From assembly GCF_011758805.1 (NCBI RefSeq), contig NZ_JAANOW010000001.1, positions 1,240,001 to 1,304,000 on the forward strand: a stretch of DNA of 64,000 nucleotides, read 5' to 3'. The notes under the pieces are model-generated. The model saw only the letters and a program-made list of their open reading frames with translations. It searched no databases and was not told the origin of the DNA. Positions 27,198 through 36,199 of this stretch are shown in pieces. This stretch comes from Mycolicibacterium fluoranthenivorans (GTDB lineage: Bacteria; Actinomycetota; Actinomycetes; Mycobacteriales; Mycobacteriaceae). Within the stretch, counting starts at the first letter, position 1; each line of letters begins with the position of its first letter. The translations under genes and the position numbers were made by a program.

Positions 27198-28363
27198 CCA
27201 TCACCACCGAGAGCACTGAACTGGACCCGGTTCACGCCGAGATCGTGACCGCCACGTTGCCGTTGATCGGCGCCAATATCGACACCATCACCCAGGCGTT
27301 CTACCGCCGGTTGTTCGACAACCACCCGCAGCTGCTGCGCAACCTGTTCAACCGCGGTAACCAAGCCCAGGGCGCGCAGCAGCGCGCGCTGGCGGCGTCG
27401 ATCGCGACCTTCGCCACGCACCTTGTCGACCCTGCGCTGCCGCATCCAGTGGAGCTGCTGTCGCGGATCGGGCACAAGCACGCCTCGCTGGGCATCGTCG
27501 CCGAGCAGTACCCGGTGGTGCACGACAACCTGTTCGCGGCGATCGTGGAGGTGCTCGGCGCGGACACCGTCACCGCCGAGGTCGCGGCCGCCTGGGACCA
27601 GGTCTTCTGGATCATGGCCAACGCGCTGATCGACCTGGAGCGCTCGCTGTACGCCCAAGCCGGTGTGCGCGACGGAGACGTGTACCGGCGGGCTCAGGTG
27701 CTGGCCCGGGTGGACGATCCGTCCGGCGCGGTCCAGGTGACCGTCGCCCCGCTGACGGCCGGTGCGCTGCCGAGCACGGCGGGCCAGTACGTGTCCGTCG
27801 GTGTGACCCTTCCCGACGGCGCGCGCCAGCTGCGCCAGTACAGCCTGATCGACGCGGGCGAGCACGGGGAGCTCACGTTCGCGGTCAAGCCCACCGGTGA
27901 GGTGTCGACATGGATCCGGGACAACCTGCGCGTGGGCGACCTGCTCGACGTCACCGTGCCGTTCGGCGACCTGCCGCGCCCCGCTCCCGGTGCGCCGCTG
28001 GTGTTGATCTCGGCGGGCATCGGCATCACTCCGATGATCAGCATCCTGGAAGCGCTGGACCCGGCCACGCGTGTGGTCGTCCTGCACGCCGACCGCAGCG
28101 CCCAGACCCACCCGCTGCGGGAACGGCAACGTGAGCTGGTGGCCGCGTTGCCCGATGTCACCCTGGACATCTGGTACGAGGACGCCACCGAAGGCGCGCA
28201 TCAGGGCTTCCTGAACCTCGACGAGGTGGAGCTGCCCGCCGGCGCCGAGGTCTACCTGTGTGGCGCCGACGGCTTCGTCCGGGCGGTGCGCGACCAGCTG
28301 GCCGCGCGCGGCGTCGAACGGGTGCACTGCGAGCTGTTCAGCCCCAACGACTGGCTGCTGTAA
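27194..28363 (+). CDS. hmp: Flavohemoglobin, nitric oxide dioxygenase
   Basis: 389 residues from ATG 27194 with an AGAAAGGA ribosome site. The globin domain (about 10-140) has FYRRLF for the distal Tyr region and RIGHKHASLGI containing the proximal His. The FAD domain shows GQYVSVGV and RQYSLID, and the NAD domain shows GIGITPMISIL and YLCGADGFV. It converts NO and O2 to nitrate with NAD(P)H. It is coupled to nsrR. M. tuberculosis lacks this arrangement here, so the pair is an insertion relative to that genome. Confidence 0.96.
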   Translation: MTITTESTELDPVHAEIVTATLPLIGANIDTITQAFYRRLFDNHPQLLRNLFNRGNQAQGAQQRALAASIATFATHLVDPALPHPVELLSRIGHKHASLGIVAEQYPVVHDNLFAAIVEVLGADTVTAEVAAAWDQVFWIMANALIDLERSLYAQAGVRDGDVYRRAQVLARVDDPSGAVQVTVAPLTAGALPSTAGQYVSVGVTLPDGARQLRQYSLIDAGEHGELTFAVKPTGEVSTWIRDNLRVGDLLDVTVPFGDLPRPAPGAPLVLISAGIGITPMISILEALDPATRVVVLHADRSAQTHPLRERQRELVAALPDVTLDIWYEDATEGAHQGFLNLDEVELPAGAEVYLCGADGFVRAVRDQLAARGVERVHCELFSPNDWLL

Positions 28364-28478
28364 CCGCGCCGGCTGGTCAACGCCGATTTCTGCACCGGGG
28401 TCGCTGCGCCCGTACACTCGCGACCCTGGTGTGGAAAACAGCGTCGAACGGGCCAGTCGACCCCGATACGCTGCCGTT

Positions 28479-28508
28479 TTGGCAGGAGAAACGCCGGGAA
28501 TGTACCCT
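28479..28508 (+). promoter_or_regulatory. Promoter of the tRNA-rpmG-had operon
   Basis: TTGGCA (-35) at 28479-28484, an 18-bp spacer, then TACCCT (-10) at 28503-28508. It resembles SigA promoters and places the start about 35 nt before tRNA-Thr. Confidence 0.65.
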
Positions 28509-28550
28509 CTTTAAGGCCCTCGGGCTGATGTAGTGCCAAAGAAGTGCAAG

Positions 28551-28623
28551 GCCCCCTTAGCTCAGTCGGTAGAGCGTTTCCATGGTAAGGAAAAGGTCAA
28601 CGGTTCGATTCCGTTAGGGGGCT
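28551..28623 (+). tRNA. tRNA-Thr (GGT)
   Basis: A full cloverleaf: acceptor GCCCCCT pairs with AGGGGGC, D stem GCTC/GAGC, anticodon stem TTTCC/GGAAA around loop ATGGTAA, and T arm AACGG-TTCGATT-CCGTT. Anticodon GGT reads ACC and ACU. CCA is not encoded. Confidence 0.97.
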
Positions 28624-28662
28624 CGGTGGACGCCAGGCGGATCGCCGCCTTCGTCTATTCGG

Positions 28663-28736
28663 GGCGGTGTAGCTCAGCTGGTTAGAGCGCACGACTCATA
28701 ATCGTGAGGTCGGGAGATCGAGCCTCCCCACCGCTA
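28663..28736 (+). tRNA. tRNA-Met (CAT), elongator
   Basis: Acceptor GGCGGTG pairs with CACCGCT (one G-U). The anticodon stem CACGA/TCGTG encloses loop CTCATAA, and the T arm is GGGAG-ATCGAGC-CTCCC. The first acceptor pair is G-U rather than the mismatch of an initiator, so this is an elongator. CCA is not encoded. Confidence 0.96.
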
Positions 28737-28761
28737 CAGGGAAACAACGAGAGGCAATGAC

Positions 28762-28929
28762 GTGGCGTCGAGTACCGACGTACGGCCCAAGATCACCTTG
28801 GCCTGCGAGGTGTGCAAGCACCGTAACTACATCACGAAGAAGAACCGGCGCAACGACCCGGACCGGCTGGAGCTGAAGAAGTTCTGCCCCAACTGTGGCG
28901 CGCACCAGCCGCATAAAGAGTCGCGCTAA
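28762..28929 (+). CDS. rpmG: 50S ribosomal protein L33, zinc-binding form
   Basis: 55 residues from GTG 28762, beginning [20 protein letters not shown]. Two CxxC pairs (CEVC and CPNC) mark the zinc-binding version (RpmG2-like, Rv0634B) rather than the zinc-free paralog induced on Zn starvation. The ribosome site is GAGAGG. It lies 10 bp upstream of hadA and 26 bp after tRNA-Met, probably in one transcript. Confidence 0.95.
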   Translation: MASSTDVRPKITLACEVCKHRNYITKKNRRNDPDRLELKKFCPNCGAHQPHKESR

Positions 28930-28938
28930 CTCTTCGTC

Positions 28939-29415
28939 GTGGCTCTGTCGTCGAACATCGTCGGGATGCACTATCGGTACCCCGACGTGTACGAGGTTGG
29001 CCGGGAGAAGATCCGCGAGCACGCCGTCGCCGTCAAGAACGACGATGCGTACTTCCACGATGAAGCTGTCGCCGCCGACCTCGGGCATGACTCACTGCCG
29101 GCGCCGCTGACCTTCATCTGCATCTTCGGCTACCAGGCGCAGTATGCGTTTTTCGATCATGCGAACATCAGCGTCAAAGATGCACAGATCGTGCAGGTCG
29201 ACCAGCAATTGAAGTTCATGGCGCCGATCCGGGCGGGCGACAGGCTGTACTGCGATGTCTACGTAGATTCGGTTCGACAGGCACACGGCACGGACATCAT
29301 CGTCACCAAGAACGTGATCAGTAATGACAAGGGTGACGTTGTCCAGGAGGCCTACACGACCCTTGCCGGTCGTGCAGGAGACGGAGAAGAGGGTTTTTCT
29401 GATGGCGCTGCGTGA
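28939..29415 (+). CDS. hadA: (3R)-hydroxyacyl-ACP dehydratase subunit HadA
   Basis: 158 residues from GTG 28939. A single hot-dog domain starting VALSSNIVGMHYRYPDVYEV. It lacks the hydratase Asp-His pair and forms the substrate-binding partner of HadB in the FAS-II cycle that elongates meromycolic acids. The complex is a target of isoxyl and thiacetazone. The stop overlaps the hadB start by 14 bp. Confidence 0.97.
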   Translation: MALSSNIVGMHYRYPDVYEVGREKIREHAVAVKNDDAYFHDEAVAADLGHDSLPAPLTFICIFGYQAQYAFFDHANISVKDAQIVQVDQQLKFMAPIRAGDRLYCDVYVDSVRQAHGTDIIVTKNVISNDKGDVVQEAYTTLAGRAGDGEEGFSDGAA

Positions 29416-29830
29416 GTTCAGTTCGGTCAACGTGGGTGACACCCTTCCGGAGAAGGTCATCCCGCTGACCCGACAGGACCTGGTGAACTACGCCGGTGTG
29501 TCCGGCGACCTGAACCCCATCCACTGGGACGATGAGATCGCCAAGCAGGTCGGCCTCGACACCGCGATTGCGCACGGCATGCTGACCATGGGCCTCGGCG
29601 GCGGTTATGTCACGTCCTGGGTCGGCGACCCGGCCGCCGTGACCGAGTACAACGTCCGGTTCACCGCGGTCGTCCCCGTGCCCAACGACGGTGTGGGCGC
29701 CGAGATCGTCTTCAACGGCCGGGTGAAATCGGTGGAACCCGAATCGAAGTCGGTGACGATCGCCCTCTCGGCGACCACCGGGGGAAAGAAGATCTTCGGC
29801 CGCGCCATCGCCATCGCGAAGCTGGCCTGA
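29402..29830 (+). CDS. hadB: (3R)-hydroxyacyl-ACP dehydratase catalytic subunit HadB
   Basis: 142 residues from ATG 29402, beginning MALREFSSVNVGDTLPEK. The hydratase-2 motif GDLNPIHWDDEIAKQVGL contains the catalytic Asp and His, and AHGML follows. It pairs with HadA and with HadC to dehydrate early and late meromycolate chains. It lies between the two partner genes with overlap or a 3-bp gap. Confidence 0.98.
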   Translation: MALREFSSVNVGDTLPEKVIPLTRQDLVNYAGVSGDLNPIHWDDEIAKQVGLDTAIAHGMLTMGLGGGYVTSWVGDPAAVTEYNVRFTAVVPVPNDGVGAEIVFNGRVKSVEPESKSVTIALSATTGGKKIFGRAIAIAKLA

Positions 29831-29833
29831 GCC

Positions 29834-30346
29834 ATGGCCATCAAGGCTGACATCCTGGGGATGGTCTACAAGTACCCCGAGGTCTTCGTGGTGGGCCGTG
29901 AGCAGGTCAAGCAGTTCGCGCGGGCGGTGAAATCCGACGATCCGGCTTCGCAGGACGAGGCGGCCGCCGCCGAGCTGGGCCACGACACGCTGGTCGCAGG
30001 CCCGACGTTCCCGTCGATTCTCGCGCTGCTGGTGCAGCAGGACTTCTTCCGTAACGTGGATGTCGGCATGGAAACCATGCAGATCATCCAGGTGGATCAG
30101 CGGTTCGTGTATCACCGGCCGATCAAGGTGGGCGACCGGTTGCACGCTCATCTGGAGATCAAGTCGGTCGATGAGCGGTTCGGCGCCGATATCGTCGTGA
30201 CCCGCAACATCCTCGCCGACGACGACGGCGTGATCATCATGGAGGCGTTCACCACCCTGATGGGCCACGAAGGCGACAATTCGGTGTCGGTGCAGTACGA
30301 CCGCGAAACCGGTCAGGTGCGGCGCTCGGCGGTCATCGAGAGCTAG
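29834..30346 (+). CDS. hadC: (3R)-hydroxyacyl-ACP dehydratase subunit HadC
   Basis: 170 residues. A hot-dog protein paralogous to HadA (MAIKADILGMVYKYPEVFVV; compare HadA NIVGMHYRYPDVYEV), again without the catalytic pair. HadBC acts on longer meromycolate intermediates. It begins 3 bp after hadB and ends the had operon; tRNA-Trp follows after 155 bp. That gap shows only a possible -10 and no other gene. Confidence 0.96.
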   Translation: MAIKADILGMVYKYPEVFVVGREQVKQFARAVKSDDPASQDEAAAAELGHDTLVAGPTFPSILALLVQQDFFRNVDVGMETMQIIQVDQRFVYHRPIKVGDRLHAHLEIKSVDERFGADIVVTRNILADDDGVIIMEAFTTLMGHEGDNSVSVQYDRETGQVRRSAVIES

Positions 30347-30402
30347 TCTCGGTGATGAGGGAGCAGCGACAAGGCGATTAGTAACTGAGACTTGGGCCGA
30401 TG

Positions 30403-30408
30403 TACACT
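30403..30408 (+). promoter_or_regulatory. Possible -10 box upstream of tRNA-Trp
   Basis: TACACT fits the mycobacterial -10 pattern TANNNT. No convincing -35 is at the standard distance (TTAGTA lies 19 bp upstream). It would drive tRNA-Trp and probably secE-nusG. Confidence 0.4.
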
Positions 30409-30501
30409 CGGTCCTCGGGGTTTTCCCACATCAGCGCGCTGTCCGTCGGTTCGGAAATCGGCCGGTCGGGGAGCGCGCGAGTTGTGTGAGGGCCGCCACG
30501 A

Positions 30502-30574
<73 letters not shown>

Positions 30575-30642
30575 CTCAACTGAATACTCGACGAGTGTGG
30601 ACACTGCGAAGGTGACCACCCGAACCAGATGAAAGGCGTGCG

Positions 30643-31940
<1,298 letters not shown>

Positions 31941-32011
31941 TGGCTCAGTTTTCAACAACACAGGGCAACCCACGCCCTTCCAGGAAGAAACAGTAAGGAA
32001 CACCGAACAAC

Positions 32012-32440
32012 ATGGCCCCGAAGAAAAAGGTCGCCGGGCTCATCAAGCTCCAGATCCAGGCCGGGCAGGCCAACCCTGCTCCGCCGGTCGGTCCGGCGCT
32101 CGGTCAGCATGGCGTCAACATCATGGAGTTCTGCAAGGCGTACAACGCCGCGACCGAGTCGCAGCGCGGCAACGTCATCCCCGTGGAGATCACCGTCTAC
32201 GAGGATCGCAGCTTCACCTTCGCCCTGAAGACCCCGCCCGCCGCTCGGCTGCTGCTCAAGGCTGCCGGTGTGCCGAAGGGTTCCGGCGAACCGCACAAGA
32301 CCAAGGTCGCCAAGGTCACTTGGGATCAGGTGCGTGAGATCGCCGAGACCAAGAAGGAAGATCTCAACGCCAACGACATCGACGCTGCCGCGAAGATCAT
32401 CGCCGGCACTGCCCGCTCCATGGGTATCACTGTCGAATAA
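32012..32440 (+). CDS. rplK: 50S ribosomal protein L11
   Basis: 142 residues, starting [19 protein letters not shown], with AAGGA upstream. Full-length L11: N-terminal domain with the [18 protein letters not shown] thiostrepton-site helix and C-terminal rRNA-binding domain. The stop codon lies inside a 19-bp tandem duplication. Confidence 0.98.
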   Translation: MAPKKKVAGLIKLQIQAGQANPAPPVGPALGQHGVNIMEFCKAYNAATESQRGNVIPVEITVYEDRSFTFALKTPPAARLLLKAAGVPKGSGEPHKTKVAKVTWDQVREIAETKKEDLNANDIDAAAKIIAGTARSMGITVE

Positions 32441-32470
32441 GCACGAAAGTCTCGAATAAGCACGGAAGTC
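32433..32470 (+). repeat. 19-bp tandem duplication at the rplK stop
   Basis: TCGAATAAGCACGAAAGTC is followed directly by TCGAATAAGCACGGAAGTC (18 of 19 identical). The first copy contains the rplK stop codon and the second duplicates it. The duplication lies in the rplK-rplA spacer. Confidence 0.85.
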
Positions 32471-32528
32471 GTGGGAGGGCCCGCTCCGGCCCGACAACCA
32501 CAACTCCAACAACACGATTGGAATCACA

Positions 32529-33242
32529 ATGAGCAAGAACAGCAAGGCATATCGCGAAGCCGCCGAGAAGGTGGATCGCACCAACCTCTACACCCCGCTG
32601 CAGGCCGCGCGTCTGGCCAAGGAGACCTCGTCCAAGAAGCAGGATGCGACCGTCGAGGTCGCCATCCGCCTGGGTGTCGATCCCCGCAAGGCCGACCAGA
32701 TGGTCCGTGGCACCGTGAACCTTCCGCACGGCACCGGTAAGACCGCCCGTGTCGCGGTGTTCGCCGTGGGTGAGAAGGCCGAGCAGGCCCTGGCCGCCGG
32801 CGCGGACGTGGTGGGTAGCGATGACCTGATCGAGAAGATCCAGGGTGGGTTCCTGGATTTCGACGCCGCGATCGCCACGCCCGATCAGATGGCCAAGGTC
32901 GGTCGGATCGCCCGCGTGCTGGGCCCGCGCGGCCTGATGCCGAACCCCAAGACCGGCACCGTGACCGCTGATGTCACCAAGGCCGTCAACGACATCAAGG
33001 GCGGCAAGATCAACTTCCGTGTCGACAAGCAGGCCAACCTGCACTTCGTGATCGGCAAGGCGTCCTTCGACGAGACCAAGCTGGCGGAGAACTACGGTGC
33101 GGCGCTCGACGAGGTGCTGCGCGCCAAGCCGTCGTCCTCCAAGGGTCGCTACCTGAAGAAGATCACCGTCTCCACCACGACCGGCCCCGGCATCCCGGTG
33201 GACCCGGCCGTGACCCGGAACTTCACGGAGGAGCAGGTCTAA
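32529..33242 (+). CDS. rplA: 50S ribosomal protein L1
   Basis: 237 residues from ATG 32529. Typical L1 segments are [34 protein letters not shown] and [17 protein letters not shown]1 forms the L1 stalk that guides E-site tRNA and often represses its own operon by binding mRNA. The 88-bp spacer after rplK holds the 19-bp duplication and a GC-rich hairpin (GGGCCCGCTCCGGCCCG) that might be such a site. Confidence 0.98.
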   Translation: MSKNSKAYREAAEKVDRTNLYTPLQAARLAKETSSKKQDATVEVAIRLGVDPRKADQMVRGTVNLPHGTGKTARVAVFAVGEKAEQALAAGADVVGSDDLIEKIQGGFLDFDAAIATPDQMAKVGRIARVLGPRGLMPNPKTGTVTADVTKAVNDIKGGKINFRVDKQANLHFVIGKASFDETKLAENYGAALDEVLRAKPSSSKGRYLKKITVSTTTGPGIPVDPAVTRNFTEEQV

Positions 33243-33263
33243 AAGCCTGTCCTTACACGTCAC

Positions 33264-33301
33264 CGAGTGGCCGGTCATCGCGAGATGACCGGCCACTCGG
33301 C
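33264..33301. terminator. Bidirectional terminator hairpin between rplA and the ECF gene
   Basis: A perfect 17-bp stem (CCGAGTGGCCGGTCATC and its complement) closed by GCGA. It separates convergent rplA and the ECF42 sigma gene and can serve both. Confidence 0.9.
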
Positions 33302-33310
33302 ATTTCGGCG

Positions 33311-34513
33311 TCAGCCCCCACACTCGGCGAGGCGCCGGCGCAGGAAATCCTGCGCCGGATCGGATGCACTGCGGTCCAAGGCGATTCGGTACCAGTGGGC
33401 TGCCTCGGTCAGCCGGTCGGACCGCCGGAGCAGGTCGGCCCGGATGGAGGCGACGACACTCGAGCGCGCCAGTCGCGGATCATCGGCCACCCGGTCCAGC
33501 GCCGCCAGCCCGACGGCGAAACCGTCCCGAAAGCCCAGTGCCAGCGCGTGATTGGCCCGGGCCATCGGTGAATCGGCGACAGCGATGAGCCGATCGTAGG
33601 CTGCGCAGATCGTCGGCCAGTCGGTGGCCGCCCAGTTCGGGGCCGTGGCATGGACGGCCGCGATCACCGCTTGCGGCAGGTAAGGTCCCTGCGCGCCGCT
33701 CGCCCGGGTCAGCCGGTCCAGGCCGCGCGCCATCCGGGTTCGGTCCCAGCGGCTGCGGTCCTGCTCCTCGAGCGGCAATAGGGCGCCGCCGGCATCGACC
33801 CGGGTGGCCCGCCGCGAGTCGTGCAGCAGGGTCAGGGCCGCCAGGGCATGGGCATCCGCGACCGTGGGCATCAAGGCGCACAGTTCGCCGGCCAGTCGGA
33901 CCCCCTCGTCGCAGAGGTCGTCGCGGATGGCCGAGGGGCCGCCGGTCGACCAGTAGCCCTCGGTGAACACCGAGTACACGCAGGCCAGCACGTGCGGTGT
34001 CCGTTCGCCGAGTAACTCGGCCGGCGGGACCCGCAGCGGGATGTTGGCGTGCCGGATCTTGTTCTTGGCACGGGTGATCCGTTGCCCGACGGCGGCTTCG
34101 GACTGCATGAGTGCTCGGGCGATCTCTGGCACCGTCAGCCCGGAGATCAGGCGCAAGGTCAGCGCCAGCTGTGACGGCCGGTCCAGGGCGGGGTGTGCGC
34201 AGGTGAACATCATCCGCAGCTCGTCATCGCGCACCGGGTGCACCGGCCGGTCATCGGTTGGGATTGGCATCGCCGCGAGTTCCTTTCCGGGGCGCGATGA
34301 TTCGCGCCGTATCCGGTCCAGCGCGCGATTGCGTGCGACCGTCATGAGCCAGCCGCCCGGGTTGTCCGGGGGTCCGTCGGCCCAGGCGCGCAGCGCTTCG
34401 GTGAAGGCCTCCTGGACGGCGTCCTCTGCCAGGGTGAGGTCACCGCACCAGCGCGCCAGTGTCGCGACCGCCGGACCCCATTCGCGACGGAAGACGCCGT
34501 CCAGGTTGGTCAT
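33311..34513 (-). CDS. ECF42-type RNA polymerase sigma factor
   Basis: 400 residues. Sigma region 2 (LARWCGDLTLAEDAVQEAF, then WLMTVARNRALDRIRRE) and region 4 (LTLRLISGLTVPEIARALM) are followed by a 210-residue helical, TPR-like C-terminal domain. That layout and the partner gene define the ECF42 group, which has no anti-sigma factor; the C-terminal domain controls activity and the partner is a DGPF/YCII protein. The YCII gene lies 11 bp upstream on the same strand. Targets are unknown. In M. tuberculosis this spot is taken by mmaA genes. Confidence 0.93.
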   Translation of the reverse strand: MTNLDGVFRREWGPAVATLARWCGDLTLAEDAVQEAFTEALRAWADGPPDNPGGWLMTVARNRALDRIRRESSRPGKELAAMPIPTDDRPVHPVRDDELRMMFTCAHPALDRPSQLALTLRLISGLTVPEIARALMQSEAAVGQRITRAKNKIRHANIPLRVPPAELLGERTPHVLACVYSVFTEGYWSTGGPSAIRDDLCDEGVRLAGELCALMPTVADAHALAALTLLHDSRRATRVDAGGALLPLEEQDRSRWDRTRMARGLDRLTRASGAQGPYLPQAVIAAVHATAPNWAATDWPTICAAYDRLIAVADSPMARANHALALGFRDGFAVGLAALDRVADDPRLARSSVVASIRADLLRRSDRLTEAAHWYRIALDRSASDPAQDFLRRRLAECGG

Positions 34514-34524
34514 TGCGCGGCTCT

Positions 34525-35220
34525 TTACAGGCCGGCGATCCCGGCGAGCTGGCGCACCGCGACGGAGCCGGCGGGAATCATCGAGGCGAGCTTGACCGCC
34601 TCGTCCCGGTCGGCGGCGCGAAGCAGGTAGAAGCCGTTGGCCACCTCCGCGCCCTCGACGTAGGGCCCGTCGGTCAACACCGTCTGGCCGTCCCGAACCC
34701 GTACCGTCGTGGCGGTGGCCGGCGGGTGCAACGGTGCTCCGCCCAGGATGTGGTCACCGATGCTCTGATGGACCTCGACGTGCTGGGCCACCCTGGCTTC
34801 GAACTCGGGTGAACCGGGGACGTTCACCTCGTCGGGTGACTCCAGCAGCAGCGCAAGCCAATCCGCGCCGACAGGCTGGCTGGGGGCATTCCAGTGCACC
34901 ATCGGCCACACCTCGATGGCACCGTACTGCGCCGCGGGGATCTGGCGCGCCAGCTCCAGCGCGTCATCGAGATTATCGGCCTCGAACACGTAGTAGCCGC
35001 CGGCCACCTCGGCGCCTTCGGCGAACGGGCCGTCGGTCACCACCGGCTCACCCGGCCAGCCGGTGATCAGCTTGCCGTCGCCCGCAGCGGCCAGCGCGTC
35101 GCCGCCCCGGATCGCCGACGCGGCCTTGGCATGGAATTCGTGATAGGCCGCCATCTCGGCGGCGCCCTCGGCGGGGTTCAGATCGCGCTCGGGGGTCAGC
35201 AGCAGTGCGAAATAGAACAT
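34525..35220 (-). CDS. YCII (DGPF) protein with two domains in tandem
   Basis: 231 residues. Two YCII ferredoxin-like domains: the first with VVTDGPFAEGAEVAGGYYVF, the second with LTDGPYVEGAEVANGFYLL. Single-domain DGPF proteins are the usual partners of ECF42 sigma factors; here two have been fused. The family includes the chloromuconolactone dehalogenase fold, but the role of DGPF proteins is unclear. It is first in the pair; GGAGGAAC precedes ATG 35220. Confidence 0.88.
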   Translation of the reverse strand: MFYFALLLTPERDLNPAEGAAEMAAYHEFHAKAASAIRGGDALAAAGDGKLITGWPGEPVVTDGPFAEGAEVAGGYYVFEADNLDDALELARQIPAAQYGAIEVWPMVHWNAPSQPVGADWLALLLESPDEVNVPGSPEFEARVAQHVEVHQSIGDHILGGAPLHPPATATTVRVRDGQTVLTDGPYVEGAEVANGFYLLRAADRDEAVKLASMIPAGSVAVRQLAGIAGL

Positions 35221-35302
35221 GGTCGTTCCTCCGGTAGGGGCGGGACCCTAGCGTCCCACTCTCTACCTGTACGACGAACGACTACGACCCGATCCGACAG
35301 GA

Positions 35303-36199
35303 TCAGCCGGCGAAATTCGATTTGAGTTCGCCGACGATGTCATCCCACAGGGCTTCCGGCAGATCGTGGGCCATTCCGTCGAACAGGACCAGTCGTGCAC
35401 CCGGGATGGCACGGGCGATCGCCCGGCCGCCCGACGGGCGCATGAGTTTGTCGGCTTTGCCGTGGATGACCACGGTCGGCACGGTGACCTGCCGGTTGTA
35501 GTGGCGCAGGCTGCCGCTGCCCATGATGGCGGCGAACTGCCTGCCCACCCCGGCCGGATAGTAGGACCGGTCGTAACTCTCGATGGCGTCGGCGCGGGCC
35601 TTGTCCCTCGGCGTCGGGAAGCCGGGGCTGCCGATGATCTCGGTCAGCCGGATCGTGTTCTCGATGACGGCTTCCCGGGAGGAGTCCGTGGGCTTCTGCA
35701 GCAGCGCCAGCAGCTGTTTCGGCCCGGGCGGCGGGAGCAGGGCTTGGTTGTTGCTGGAGAAGATGACCCCGAGGCTGCGCGTGCGGTGGCTGTGCCGGGC
35801 GGCGAAGACCTGGGCGATCATGCCGCCCATCGAGGCACCCACGATATGGGCACGCTCGATGCCGAGATGATCCAGCAGCGCGTTCGCGTCATCGGCCATA
35901 TCCTCCAGGACGTAGCCGGCCGGGCTCTTCAGGCCGAGGAGCGACCGCGCCATCCGGGTCGGCAGCGGCGCGCCGCTGCGGGCGTGGGGCAGCTTGGTGG
36001 ACAGTCCGATATCGCGGTTGTCGAATCGGATCACCCGTAGTCCCTGGTCGACGAGCTTCTCGCAGAATCCCTTGCGCCACAACAGGAGCTGTGCGCCCAG
36101 GCCCATGATCAGCAGGACTGCCGGATCATCGGGATTGCCCATGTCCTCGTAGACGATCTCGATGTCGCCGTGGGTCGCGGTCCCGGTGCGGACGCTCAT
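35303..36199 (-). CDS. lipG: Alpha/beta hydrolase, LipG-like
   Basis: 298 residues from ATG 36199, overlapping the ABC1 kinase stop by 4 bp (ATGA). It has the nucleophile elbow IVGASMGGMIAQV, an HG-like oxyanion loop (LLIMGLGAQLLLW), Asp in VIHGKADKLM and the final His in FDGMAHDLPE. LipG of M. tuberculosis (Rv0646c) is described as an esterase with phospholipase or thioesterase activity. Gene order (lipG with the Rv0647c-like kinase) is conserved. Confidence 0.9.
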   Translation of the reverse strand: MSVRTGTATHGDIEIVYEDMGNPDDPAVLLIMGLGAQLLLWRKGFCEKLVDQGLRVIRFDNRDIGLSTKLPHARSGAPLPTRMARSLLGLKSPAGYVLEDMADDANALLDHLGIERAHIVGASMGGMIAQVFAARHSHRTRSLGVIFSSNNQALLPPPGPKQLLALLQKPTDSSREAVIENTIRLTEIIGSPGFPTPRDKARADAIESYDRSYYPAGVGRQFAAIMGSGSLRHYNRQVTVPTVVIHGKADKLMRPSGGRAIARAIPGARLVLFDGMAHDLPEALWDDIVGELKSNFAG

